The position numbers and the translations under genes were made by a program. A stretch of 64,000 nucleotides of DNA, taken from Hydrogeniiclostridium mannosilyticum. Its GTDB lineage: Bacteria; Bacillota; Clostridia; Oscillospirales; Acutalibacteraceae. Numbering within the stretch: the stretch's first letter is position 1; the number at the start of each line of letters is the position of its first letter. The stretch spans positions 124,001 to 188,000 of the forward strand of contig NZ_QLYR01000004.1 of NCBI RefSeq assembly GCF_003268275.1, read 5' to 3'. This document shows, in pieces, positions 42,118 through 51,190 of this stretch. The notes under the pieces were generated by a model. The model saw only the letters and a list, made by a program, of their open reading frames with translations, did not search any database and was not told the origin of the DNA.

Positions 42118-43245
42118 ATGAAAGATCAACCTTCCCCCGTCCTGTACGACACAAACGGCCTTTGCCTGGAGGAAATTGTAGCGCCGCTGCTGGCCTGGTA
42201 CCGGCAGAGCGCCCGCGTTCTGCCCTGGCGCGAGAACACCGACCCCTACCGTGTTTGGGTGTCGGAGATCATGCTTCAGCAGACCCGGGTGGATACCGTC
42301 ATTCCCTATTATGAGCGCTTCATGGCCCGGCTCCCCAGCGTCCAAGCCCTGGCGGAGGTCCGCGAGGAGGAGCTGCTGAAGCTCTGGGAGGGGCTGGGCT
42401 ACTATTCCCGCGCCCGCAACCTGCAAAAGGCCGCGCGCTGCATCTGTAAAGAGTCCGGCGGGGCTTTTCCCGGCTCCTATGAGCAGCTCTGCTCTCTGCC
42501 CGGGGTCGGCCCCTACACCGCGGGCGCCATTGCCTCCATCGCCTTTGGACTGCCGGTCCCCGCAGTGGACGGAAATGTCCTGCGCGTGCTCTCGCGCCTG
42601 ACAGAAAACCCCCGGGATATTGCGGAACCCGCCGTCAAAAAGCAGATGACCGCCGCCTTGGCCCAGGTCTACCCTGCCGGACATTGCGGGGACTTCACCC
42701 AAAGCCTGATGGAGCTGGGCGCCGTCGTCTGCGTGCCCAACGGCCTTCCCAAGTGCGGCAGCTGCCCGCTGCGCCAGCTCTGCCGGGCATTTCGCCACGG
42801 GACGCAGACGGAATACCCCGTCCAAACCAAAAAGCAGCCGCGGCGGGCAGAGCAGAAGACCGTGCTGCTGCTTTGCTGCGGCGGCAGAGCAGCCGTCAGA
42901 AAGAGGCCTCAGGGCGGGCTGCTGGGCGGGCTGTGGGAATTTCCCTGCCTGGACGGCGCGCTTTCCGCGGCGGAAATTGCCGCCTGGCTGGAGCAGCAGG
43001 GCGCCCACGCGGCGCATATTGAGCGGGCCCTGAGCCGCAAGCATATCTTCACCCATGTGGAGTGGGACATGACCGCCTACCGGGTAAGCTGCCCGCACGC
43101 CTTCCAGCCGGACGGCGGCGGGCTTGTGTGGGCCACGCCGGAACAGCTGGCGGACGAAATCGCCCTGCCCACCGCGTTCCGGCGCTTTACCAGGGCGCTG
43201 GGCCTGCCCTCGCCTCAAGCGCCGGAGGGGCAAAAAATCCCCTGA
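42118..43245 (+). CDS. mutY: A/G-specific adenine glycosylase
   Basis: 375 residues. Excises adenine opposite 8-oxoguanine. Helix-hairpin-helix CSLPGVGPYTAGAIASIAFG, the catalytic Asp in PAVDGNVLRVLSR, four Fe-S cysteines (CVPNGLPKCGSCPLRQLC), and a C-terminal NUDIX-like 8-oxoG-recognition domain (RPQGGLLGGLWEFPC). The early Glu of the motif EIMLQQTRVDTVIPYY is present. Confidence 0.97.
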   Translation: MKDQPSPVLYDTNGLCLEEIVAPLLAWYRQSARVLPWRENTDPYRVWVSEIMLQQTRVDTVIPYYERFMARLPSVQALAEVREEELLKLWEGLGYYSRARNLQKAARCICKESGGAFPGSYEQLCSLPGVGPYTAGAIASIAFGLPVPAVDGNVLRVLSRLTENPRDIAEPAVKKQMTAALAQVYPAGHCGDFTQSLMELGAVVCVPNGLPKCGSCPLRQLCRAFRHGTQTEYPVQTKKQPRRAEQKTVLLLCCGGRAAVRKRPQGGLLGGLWEFPCLDGALSAAEIAAWLEQQGAHAAHIERALSRKHIFTHVEWDMTAYRVSCPHAFQPDGGGLVWATPEQLADEIALPTAFRRFTRALGLPSPQAPEGQKIP

Positions 43246-43391
43246 AAAAAGCGGGCCGTTCCCTTTTTTAAGATTGCTTACCGGCCCATTATTTGCTATG
43301 ATGAAGAGACCATAGCCGTCCAAGGGAACAGCCGTGCTTTCCCGGCGGCGCAGAGCCAATCGAACATTAAAAAAGCAGGGAGAGAAAAAGC

Positions 43392-44741
43392 ATGCCGAAA
43401 CAAAACCAATGGACCAGCCGCCTGGGTTTTCTGCTGGCGGCGGCGGGCGCTGCCATCGGGCTGGGCAACCTGTGGAAATTCCCCTACCTCATGGGCCGCA
43501 ACGGCGGATTCCCCTTTTTGATCGCCTATCTGATCTTTATCGTGCTGCTGGGCGTTCCAGTGATGATGCTGGAGATGAGCCTGGGGCGCTACTCCGGCAA
43601 GGACCCGGTGTCCAGCTATAAAAAGGTACACCCGCGGGCCGGGATTGCCGGCTTTACCGGCGTATTGGCCGCCTTCATCATTTTAAGCTATTACAGCGTT
43701 ATCGGCGGGTGGATTCTCAAGTACATCTTCAGCTACCTGACCACCTTCTCCGCGCCCGCAAATTTCGACGCCTTCAAGGCCAGCCCGGAGACGGTCCTCT
43801 GGCATTTTCTCTTTATGGCCGCGACGGCGCTCATCTGCCTGAGGGGGGTCGGCGCTATTGAAAAGGCCAGCAAGTTCATGATGCCCACGCTGTTTGTCTG
43901 CCTGCTGGCCGTCATCATTCGCAGCGTAACGCTGCCCGGCGCGCTGGAGGGGCTGCAGTTCATGTTTACGCCCAGCGCCTCACAGGACGGCTCCGGCTTC
44001 AGCCTCTCTTCCGTCAGCGCGGCGCTGGGCCAGGTTTTCTATTCCCTCAGCCTCTGCATGGGCATCACCATCACCTATGGCAGCTACCTGAATAAAAAGG
44101 AAAATATCCCGCGCAGCTGCCTCAATGTCGCCGCAATGGACACCTCCCTGGCGGTGCTGGCGGGCATTGCCATTTTTCCGGCGGTGTTTTCCTTCGGCGA
44201 GGATGCCGGGCAGGGGCCCAGCCTGATCTTCAGCACGCTGCCGAAGGTCTTTGAAAAGCTCGGTACGCCGGCGGGCCCGGTATTTGCCATCATCTTCTTC
44301 ATTCTGGTCTTTTTTGCAGCGATCACCAGCGCCATTGCCCTGCTGGAGGTCACGGTCTCCTACGTGACGCAGAATTGGAAATGGAGCCGTAAAAAAGCGG
44401 TGCCCGCCATCGGCTTTTCCACCTTCCTGCTCGGCGTCCCCAGCTGCCTGGCCTTTGGCGCCCTCTCCTGGTTTACCATTGCCGGGTACAACTTCTTTGA
44501 CCTGGTTGGACTTTTGACGGACAATATCCTGCTGCCGCTGGGCGGCCTGCTGATGTGCTGGTTTATCGGCTGGAAATGGAACCCCGGCATCCTGGCGGAC
44601 GAGATGAAGGAGGGCGCGCCCAGGTTCCGGCTGGGTAAAGCCTGGGTGCTGTGCATCCGTTACCTGACGCCGGTTTTGATTTTAATTGTCACCATCAGCG
44701 GTTTCATCACCATTTACCAAACCGTTTCGGCCGCCGGCTGA
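43392..44741 (+). CDS. Neurotransmitter:sodium symporter (NSS) family transporter
   Basis: 449 residues, about 11-12 helices. SRLGFLLAAAGAAIGLGNLW and the unwound helix-1 segment are typical of LeuT-type bacterial transporters; GISFSLSLCMGITITYGSYL and SYVTQNWKWSRKKAV follow. Imports an amino acid or tryptamine-like molecule with Na+. ATG 43392 follows GGGAGAG. Confidence 0.94.
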   Translation: MPKQNQWTSRLGFLLAAAGAAIGLGNLWKFPYLMGRNGGFPFLIAYLIFIVLLGVPVMMLEMSLGRYSGKDPVSSYKKVHPRAGIAGFTGVLAAFIILSYYSVIGGWILKYIFSYLTTFSAPANFDAFKASPETVLWHFLFMAATALICLRGVGAIEKASKFMMPTLFVCLLAVIIRSVTLPGALEGLQFMFTPSASQDGSGFSLSSVSAALGQVFYSLSLCMGITITYGSYLNKKENIPRSCLNVAAMDTSLAVLAGIAIFPAVFSFGEDAGQGPSLIFSTLPKVFEKLGTPAGPVFAIIFFILVFFAAITSAIALLEVTVSYVTQNWKWSRKKAVPAIGFSTFLLGVPSCLAFGALSWFTIAGYNFFDLVGLLTDNILLPLGGLLMCWFIGWKWNPGILADEMKEGAPRFRLGKAWVLCIRYLTPVLILIVTISGFITIYQTVSAAG

Positions 44742-44753
44742 AGCCTGTGCATC

Positions 44754-44796
44754 AAAAAATCCCGCGCCGCTCACTTAGGGCAGCACGGGATTTTTT
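44754..44796. terminator. Bidirectional terminator between NSS and degV genes
   Basis: AAAAAATCCCG (44754-44764) pairs with CGGGATTTTTT (44786-44796) between convergent genes. Confidence 0.85.
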
Positions 44797-44836
44797 ACTG
44801 CTGTACTGGCACAGGCCTAGCGGGCCTAATGGGCCC

Positions 44837-45694
44837 TCAGGCGTCCTCCGGCTCTGCCAGGTAGATGATGCCGAAGGTGCCGGGGCCGCAGTGTACGGAA
44901 ACCGAGCAGCCAGCCTGGTTGACCAAAATCTTTTCAAACGGCTGGCAGGCGGCAATTTCCTTGCAGGCCTTGTCCATGATTGCATCCGCGTCGTAATGCG
45001 CAATAAGCAGCTTGGAGAGGTCGATTTTCTCCCCCGCGCTGAGCTTGTCGCGGATCATCTGCAGGGCGACATGCTCCAGGTTGCCGCGGTATTTTTTTGC
45101 CACCTGCATCTTGCCCTCCTTGACCTCGATGCAGGGCTTGAGGTTCAGCAGGTTTGCGCCCAGCGCCTGCACGCCGGTGCAGCGCCCGCCCTTGTACAGG
45201 TACAGCAGCGTGCTGATGACAAATGAGGTGCGCACATCCTTCGCGCGCCGGCGGATGGTCTCCGCGATTTCAGCGGCCGGCAGCCCCTGATCCCGCAGCT
45301 CGCAGGCGAGCAGCACCAAAATACCCATGCCCGCGGAAACATTGCGCGAATCCACCGGGTAGATATTGGGGTAATGCTCCGCCGCCATTTTGGCAATGTT
45401 GGGCGTCACCGTCATTTCCGCGCTGATGCTCAGGTGGACGACATCATACCCCTCTTCTGTCCAGCGCTTGTAGAACTCCTCATAATAGGCAGGGGTCGGC
45501 GCGCTTGTCGTGGGGAGCTTTCCGGTCTCCTTATAATACTGGAACAGGTCGGGCGTGTGTACGTCAATGCCGTCCAGACAGGCCTTGTCGCCAAGGTTTA
45601 CCGGCAGGGCGATGGTCTCTATACCGTACCCGGCCAGTACCTCCTGGTTCAGGTCGCAGGTGCTGTCGGCAACGATCTTTACTCTATTACTCAT
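44837..45694 (-). CDS. DegV-family fatty-acid-binding protein (FakB-like)
   Basis: 285 residues. VKIVADSTCDLNQEV start, KLPTTSAPTPAYYEEFYKRW (substrate Ser/Thr motif), VDSRNVSAGMGILVLLACEL and the C-terminal LVNQAGCSVSVHCGPGTFG. DegV/FakB proteins hold a fatty acid for phosphorylation by FakA. No full FakA is present, only the small FakA-C-like protein at 23047. Two ATGs at 45697 and 45694; spacing to AAGGAG favours 45694. Confidence 0.94.
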   Translation of the reverse strand: MSNRVKIVADSTCDLNQEVLAGYGIETIALPVNLGDKACLDGIDVHTPDLFQYYKETGKLPTTSAPTPAYYEEFYKRWTEEGYDVVHLSISAEMTVTPNIAKMAAEHYPNIYPVDSRNVSAGMGILVLLACELRDQGLPAAEIAETIRRRAKDVRTSFVISTLLYLYKGGRCTGVQALGANLLNLKPCIEVKEGKMQVAKKYRGNLEHVALQMIRDKLSAGEKIDLSKLLIAHYDADAIMDKACKEIAACQPFEKILVNQAGCSVSVHCGPGTFGIIYLAEPEDA

Positions 45695-45740
45695 CATAAA
45701 AACTCCTTCACAAATTTGACGGCCTTATTTAATCAGAAAT

Positions 45741-45769
45741 ATTATAACATTTTTGTGTGAAAAATTCAA
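45741..45769 (-). promoter_or_regulatory. Promoter of degV
   Basis: Minus strand TTGAAT (45764-45769), 17-base spacer, TATAAT (45741-45746). Confidence 0.75.
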
Positions 45770-45803
45770 TTGCCGTACGCCTTTTAAACCCTAAAATAAA
45801 TCA

Positions 45804-45832
45804 TTGTCCTTTAGCGGTATTTATGCTATGAT
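45804..45832 (+). promoter_or_regulatory. Promoter of the Ser-rich membrane protein gene
   Basis: TTGTCC (45804-45809), 17-base spacer, TATGAT (45827-45832). The gene begins at 46027; the 190-base leader has no recognisable structure. Confidence 0.6.
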
Positions 45833-46026
45833 TATAAAGATGTAGAAAGAACCGCTTTTTTGCTTTTTTATCTGAATAAACGCAGCGCCCGCCAGGCCGC
45901 CGCCTTTTTTGTGCGGCTATTTTACGGCCTTGGGGAAACGCTGAACGATATAGTAAAAACAGAAAGTACCCGGCTCCTCTGCGGAACACCCCCTACGCCG
46001 GGATTTTATGCAGGAGGTCATCGTTT

Positions 46027-47178
46027 ATGAAAAACAGAGCAAGACGGATTGCAGTCTTGGCTTTTACAATTTTATTCGCGGGCTCCGTCTTTACGGCGAC
46101 CGCGCTGGCGGAGCAGCCGGCCGGCGACCCCGCGCCGCCTACCTATGAGGACCCCGGCACGGGCAGCGTCGCTACCGGCGTGCCGGTTGAGCCCGAGCCG
46201 GACCCCAGCGAGCCCGCGCCCAGCCAATCGGGCAGTAGCATGACGAGCAGTACAGGCAGCGCCAGCACAAACGAAAGTACAATGAACTCGAGTGCGTCCG
46301 CTAGCAGCAGCGAGAGTTCGGAAAATAATAACTCCGGCGGCACCAGCAACTCCTCCACCTCAACGGAGGCCCCCCCTTCCACTCCCAACCGCGACCCTGA
46401 TATCCAGGTCAGCACGCCCAGCCATGTCACTAACCCCGACACACAGCAGGGCCTGATCAACAGCCGCGCCAACGCCCTTGGCAGCACCGACCCCGACGAG
46501 CAGAGCAACACCGACTGGTCCGAGCTGCTCGGCGGCACGGCCTCGGATTCCAGCGAGGCCGTTTCTGCCGCGTCCTCCTCTGCTGCCGTAAGCAGCGAGG
46601 GGCAAAAGGCCTCCAGCGGCGGGGTCACCTGGATGTTGATTTTGGGCGTCCTCTTTATCCTGCTTGCGCTCGCGGGCATCGGCTACTTCATCTATGCGCA
46701 GTTTTTTGCCGGGCGCGGCGGGCCGAAGAACGGCGGGCCCAATGGCGGCGGATTTGACGGCAACGAGGATGAAACCGATTTTATCGACATCAGCTCCTCC
46801 AGCGACGGCCTGCAGCACCGCGAGGGGTACCTGCCGCCGGAGAAAGACGGTAAGCGGCAGCCGGGGGCGCAATCCGCCTCCCTGAATGACCACACGGTGG
46901 AAATTCCCTCCCTGAGCGACGATCCCCCCATTGAAGAAATTGTCTCCGCAGCCAGCGATGCCTCCCGTCAGCCGCCCCTGCGGAACCCTCATGCCGTTTA
47001 CGCGGGCCCGAGCGCCGCGGCGCAGGACCCTGCGGTGCAAAACTCCGCGGCCCAAAACTCTGCGGCTCAGCCCGCGGACCCCGCGGACGCAAGCCGGGGC
47101 CAGGAGGCTCAGGCATCGCCGGCGGCGCAGAAAAATTTTGACTGGAACAAATTTTTTGAAGAAAACAGCGATATTTGA
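46027..47178 (+). CDS. Single-pass membrane protein with Ser-rich extracellular region
   Basis: 383 residues. Signal peptide (MKNRARRIAVLAFTILFAGS to ALAEQ), a Pro/Glu/Ser/Asn low-complexity outside part (about 30-190), one membrane helix (about 202-222, WMLILGVLFILLALAGIGYF), then Gly-rich and acidic cytosolic residues with small Ala/Gln repeats (QNSAAQNSAAQPADPADA) and a final FDWNKFFEENSDI. No known domain. The extended Ser/Thr part would suit O-glycosylation or wall spanning; the conserved-looking last residues may be a partner motif. Confidence 0.8.
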   Translation: MKNRARRIAVLAFTILFAGSVFTATALAEQPAGDPAPPTYEDPGTGSVATGVPVEPEPDPSEPAPSQSGSSMTSSTGSASTNESTMNSSASASSSESSENNNSGGTSNSSTSTEAPPSTPNRDPDIQVSTPSHVTNPDTQQGLINSRANALGSTDPDEQSNTDWSELLGGTASDSSEAVSAASSSAAVSSEGQKASSGGVTWMLILGVLFILLALAGIGYFIYAQFFAGRGGPKNGGPNGGGFDGNEDETDFIDISSSSDGLQHREGYLPPEKDGKRQPGAQSASLNDHTVEIPSLSDDPPIEEIVSAASDASRQPPLRNPHAVYAGPSAAAQDPAVQNSAAQNSAAQPADPADASRGQEAQASPAAQKNFDWNKFFEENSDI

Positions 47179-47252
47179 CAAAGACCGGCGGCCAGCACTG
47201 GCGCATTGAAATTTCACCGGGGCGCGTCCTCTTTCAAACCGGCCCGGTTATC

Positions 47253-47290
47253 AAAACAGCAGGGCATCTATGTGCGCCCTGCTGTTTTTT
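47253..47290 (+). terminator. Terminator of the Ser-rich membrane protein gene
   Basis: Perfect 13-bp stem (47253-47265 with 47276-47288) ending in a T run. The bases 47291-47550 hold no gene and no clear signal. Confidence 0.9.
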
Positions 47291-47553
47291 ACCTATGCAG
47301 GCGGCATCGCGCAGCCTATTTCCGGGTGGAATTGCCCCAAAACCGCGCGCCGCAGGACGGCCCTTGGGCCGGCCCAAGGGCCGCCTTGCTCCTTATTGTG
47401 AAATATTTTCCTAAAAGGATGAGGCGCTGGGCAGGCTTTTCAGGCTGTTTTTTGGCAGGCCTATCCAGCCGCGCCCACCTTTTACCGCCGTCTTTTATTC
47501 TTTTTTACCAAATCACGGCGCATCCAGCTTCTATACTTTAGCCAGATAAAAAC

Positions 47554-47582
47554 TTGACGCTGTCCCCGATTAAGCCTATAAT
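47554..47582 (+). promoter_or_regulatory. Promoter of ilvBNC
   Basis: TTGACG (47554-47559), 17-base spacer, TATAAT (47577-47582). Confidence 0.8.
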
Positions 47583-47601
47583 AAATACATATATATTTTT
47601 G

Positions 47602-47671
47602 GCCTGTAAGGCCGGGAAAAAGCCCCTTAACGGCTTTCCCCCGGCGCGCCGGAGCTTGGCGCGGCACAGGC
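47602..47671 (+). ncRNA. Three-way-junction leader RNA upstream of ilvB (unassigned)
   Basis: Stem 1 GCCTGT (47602-47607)/ACAGGC (47666-47671) closes two further stems: GCCGGG/CCCGGC plus AAAGCC/GGCTTT (47611-47645, 2x2 internal loop) and GCGCC/GGCGC (47646-47662). Downstream CCGGG/CCCGG and ACCCG/CGGGT (47689-47734) form another nested hairpin before the ribosome-binding site. It fits no T-box consensus. Confidence 0.55.
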
Positions 47672-47765
47672 AATAAGTTTATAGAAAGACCCGAGATGCT
47701 TTATCAGTTCCGGGAAGCAGCCCCCGGCACGGGTGCGCTGTGACAAGAAGGAGGAACGACGCCAT

Positions 47766-49385
47766 ATGATCAGCGGTGCGGAAATCATGGTAAAATGCCT
47801 GGAGGCCGAGGGGGTATCCGTCGCTTTCGGTTACCCCGGCGCCGCCATCTGCCCTTTTTACGACGAATTGTTGAAAACCAATATCCGCCATGTCCTGGTG
47901 CGCGAGGAGCAAAATGCCGCGCACGCCGCCAACGGCTACGCGCGCAGCGCGGGAAAGCCGGGCGTCTGCATCGCTACCTCCGGCCCGGGCGCAACCAACC
48001 TGATTACCGGCATTGCCACGGCCTACATGGACAGCGTTCCCCTGATTTGCATCACGGGGCAGGTCAGCTCTGAGCTGCTGGGGCGCGACGTCTTTCAGGA
48101 GGCCGACATCACCGGCGCGTGCGAGGCCTTCACCAAGCATTCCTACCTGGTTAAAAAAGCCGCGGACCTGCCCACGGTCTTCCGAGAGGCCTTCCACATT
48201 GCCTCCACCGGCAGGCCCGGCCCGGTGCTTATCGATGTACCCATCGACATCCAGCTGGAGACGGTGCCTGAGTTCAGCTACCCCGCAAAGGCCAGCATCG
48301 CCGGCTACAAGCCCCGCACACAGGGCCACGCCATGCAGATCAAAAAGGCCCTTGCGGCGATTGGCGAGGCCCAGCGCCCGCTCATTTGCTGCGGCGGCGG
48401 CGTGGTGCTGGCCGGCGCACGGAACGAGCTCGTCGCCTTTGCGCAAAACAGCGGCATTCCCGTGTGCGCCACCATGATGGGCATCGGCGTGGTGCCCATG
48501 GACAGTGAATTTTACCTCGGCATGATCGGCATGCACGGGCGCACGGGCGCAAACCTTGCTATGCAGCAGGCAGACCTTGTCATCCTCTGCGGCGCACGCG
48601 TAGGCGACCGGGCGGTCTCCGCGCCCCAGCAGATCGCCGAAAAGGCCAAAATTATCCATATTGATATTGACCCCGCTGAAATTGGTAAAAATATGCCGGT
48701 ACATATCCCCATCGTCGGCGATATCCGCCTGGTGCTCTCCACACTGGCCGGGCAGGTGCGCAACACCGTACCGGAGGCTTGGCTGGAGACCTTGCGCGGC
48801 TATAAGCGGAAGCACCCGCCCCGCGGGGAGGCCCGCACGGATTCCGTTGAACCCAGGGTATTCATCCGCGACCTTTCCGCCATGATGGAGGAGGATGCCA
48901 TCCTCGCCGCCGATGTTGGGCAAAACCAAATTTGGAGCGCGCGCAACTTCAACGTCAAGGAGGGGCGCTTTCTCACCTCCGGCGGGCTGGGCACAATGGG
49001 CTATTCCATTCCCGCGGCCATCGGCGCCAAGTTGGCAAAGCCAAAACGGCAGGTAGTAGCCGTTTGCGGCGACGGCTCGTTCCAAATGAGCATGTGTGAG
49101 CTGGGCACCATTTGCCAGGATCAGGTTGATGTAAAAATCATCCTCATGCAGAACGGCCGCCTTGGCATGGTAAAGGAGCTGCAGGACCGCCTTTACGGCG
49201 GGCGGCACATCGCCACTACGCTGGACGGCAACCCCGACTTTGTCAAGCTGGCGGAGGCCTACGGCATCCGGGCCCGGCTGGCGGCCTCCAACGAGGAGGC
49301 CAAGGCCTGCGCCGCCGAGATGCTGCAGACAAAGGGCCCCTACCTGCTGGTTTGCACCGTGGATCCCAGTACCCCGAGCATCTGA
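47766..49385 (+). CDS. ilvB: Acetolactate synthase large subunit
   Basis: 539 residues, ThDP enzyme. VSVAFGYPGAAICPFYDELL, catalytic Glu in VLVREEQNAAHAANGYARSA, TSGPGATNLITGIATAYMDS, VFQEADITGACEAFTKHSYL and the ThDP Mg motif GDGSFQMSMCELGT. Joins two pyruvates, or pyruvate and 2-oxobutyrate, at the first step of valine/leucine/isoleucine synthesis. ATG 47766, AAGGAGG at 47748-47754. First gene of ilvBNC. Confidence 0.97.
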   Translation: MISGAEIMVKCLEAEGVSVAFGYPGAAICPFYDELLKTNIRHVLVREEQNAAHAANGYARSAGKPGVCIATSGPGATNLITGIATAYMDSVPLICITGQVSSELLGRDVFQEADITGACEAFTKHSYLVKKAADLPTVFREAFHIASTGRPGPVLIDVPIDIQLETVPEFSYPAKASIAGYKPRTQGHAMQIKKALAAIGEAQRPLICCGGGVVLAGARNELVAFAQNSGIPVCATMMGIGVVPMDSEFYLGMIGMHGRTGANLAMQQADLVILCGARVGDRAVSAPQQIAEKAKIIHIDIDPAEIGKNMPVHIPIVGDIRLVLSTLAGQVRNTVPEAWLETLRGYKRKHPPRGEARTDSVEPRVFIRDLSAMMEEDAILAADVGQNQIWSARNFNVKEGRFLTSGGLGTMGYSIPAAIGAKLAKPKRQVVAVCGDGSFQMSMCELGTICQDQVDVKIILMQNGRLGMVKELQDRLYGGRHIATTLDGNPDFVKLAEAYGIRARLAASNEEAKACAAEMLQTKGPYLLVCTVDPSTPSI

Positions 49386-49447
49386 TTTCCGCATTTTGGC
49401 CTTCGGAGCCGATGGCAAAGCTTCGAGGGCAGAAAGGAGCCCGATTC

Positions 49448-49945
49448 ATGAAATACACGCTTTCGGTCCTGGTCGAAAACCAACCCGGCGTCCTCTCAAA
49501 AGTCGCCGGCCTTTTCGCCCGCCGCGGCTTCAATATCGACAGCCTCGCCGTCGGTGTGACGGAGAACCCCGCCATATCGCGCATAACCATTGTGGTCAAC
49601 GGCGATGAGTACATCGTTGAACAGGTGGAAAAGCAGCTCAATAAGGTGATTCCCGTCATCAAAGTTAAGGTATTAGAGGCGGACCGCTTTATCAGCTGTG
49701 AACTTTCCCTCATCAAGGTGAGCTGCAACATGAAGCAGCGCGCGGAGATTATGAAAATAGCCGAGCTGATGCAGGCAAAAATCGTCGATGTCTCCACCAC
49801 CAGCCTGACTTTGCAGCTGGCCGACAACGCCGAGCACACCGAAACACTCATCAGCCTGCTGCACCCCTTCGGCATCAAGGAGATTTGCCGCACCGGTACG
49901 GTCGCCATTGAAAAGGGCCCCGCCGTTACCCGGCAGAAGCAATAG
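49448..49945 (+). CDS. ilvN: Acetolactate synthase small (regulatory) subunit
   Basis: 165 residues. ACT domain LSVLVENQPGVLSKVAGLFA (valine site) with RRGFNIDSLAVGVTENP, then the ALS_ss C-domain. It confers feedback inhibition on IlvB. ATG 49448 has AAAGGAG upstream; the frame is open back to 49352 in the end of ilvB, but the family starts here. Gene symbol ilvN/ilvH are used interchangeably. Confidence 0.96.
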   Translation: MKYTLSVLVENQPGVLSKVAGLFARRGFNIDSLAVGVTENPAISRITIVVNGDEYIVEQVEKQLNKVIPVIKVKVLEADRFISCELSLIKVSCNMKQRAEIMKIAELMQAKIVDVSTTSLTLQLADNAEHTETLISLLHPFGIKEICRTGTVAIEKGPAVTRQKQ

Positions 49946-49993
49946 CCTTGCCGGGGCTTCAGCCTGTAGACCCAACTCCCCACCGGAGTTTAG

Positions 49994-51037
<1,044 letters not shown>

Positions 51038-51067
51038 TTTTTTACATCCTTTGTTTTAAAAGGACAG

Positions 51068-51120
51068 GGCGCCTTCCTCTTTTTCCCAGCAGGGCGAGAG
51101 GGGGCGCCTCTTTCTTTTAT
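51068..51120 (+). terminator. Terminator of ilvBNC
   Basis: GGCGCC (51068-51073)/GGCGCC (51103-51108) with inner CCTCT/AGAGG, followed by a T-rich tail. Confidence 0.75.
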
Positions 51121-51190
51121 TTTTTTCCTAAGCTTTTTCAGCTCCCGTTACTATAGAGTTGAGCAGATTAATCAGGAAGGCGGCAGGATA

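Noticed and set aside
47696-47743. Mini-ORF MLYQFREAAPGTGAL as an ilv leader peptide
   Set aside because: Only one Leu-rich codon pair at most, weak ribosome-binding site, and no terminator after it.
47590-47765. T-box riboswitch upstream of ilvB
   Set aside because: The conserved AGGGTGGNACCGCG-type sequence and specifier loop pattern are absent; only a three-way junction remains.
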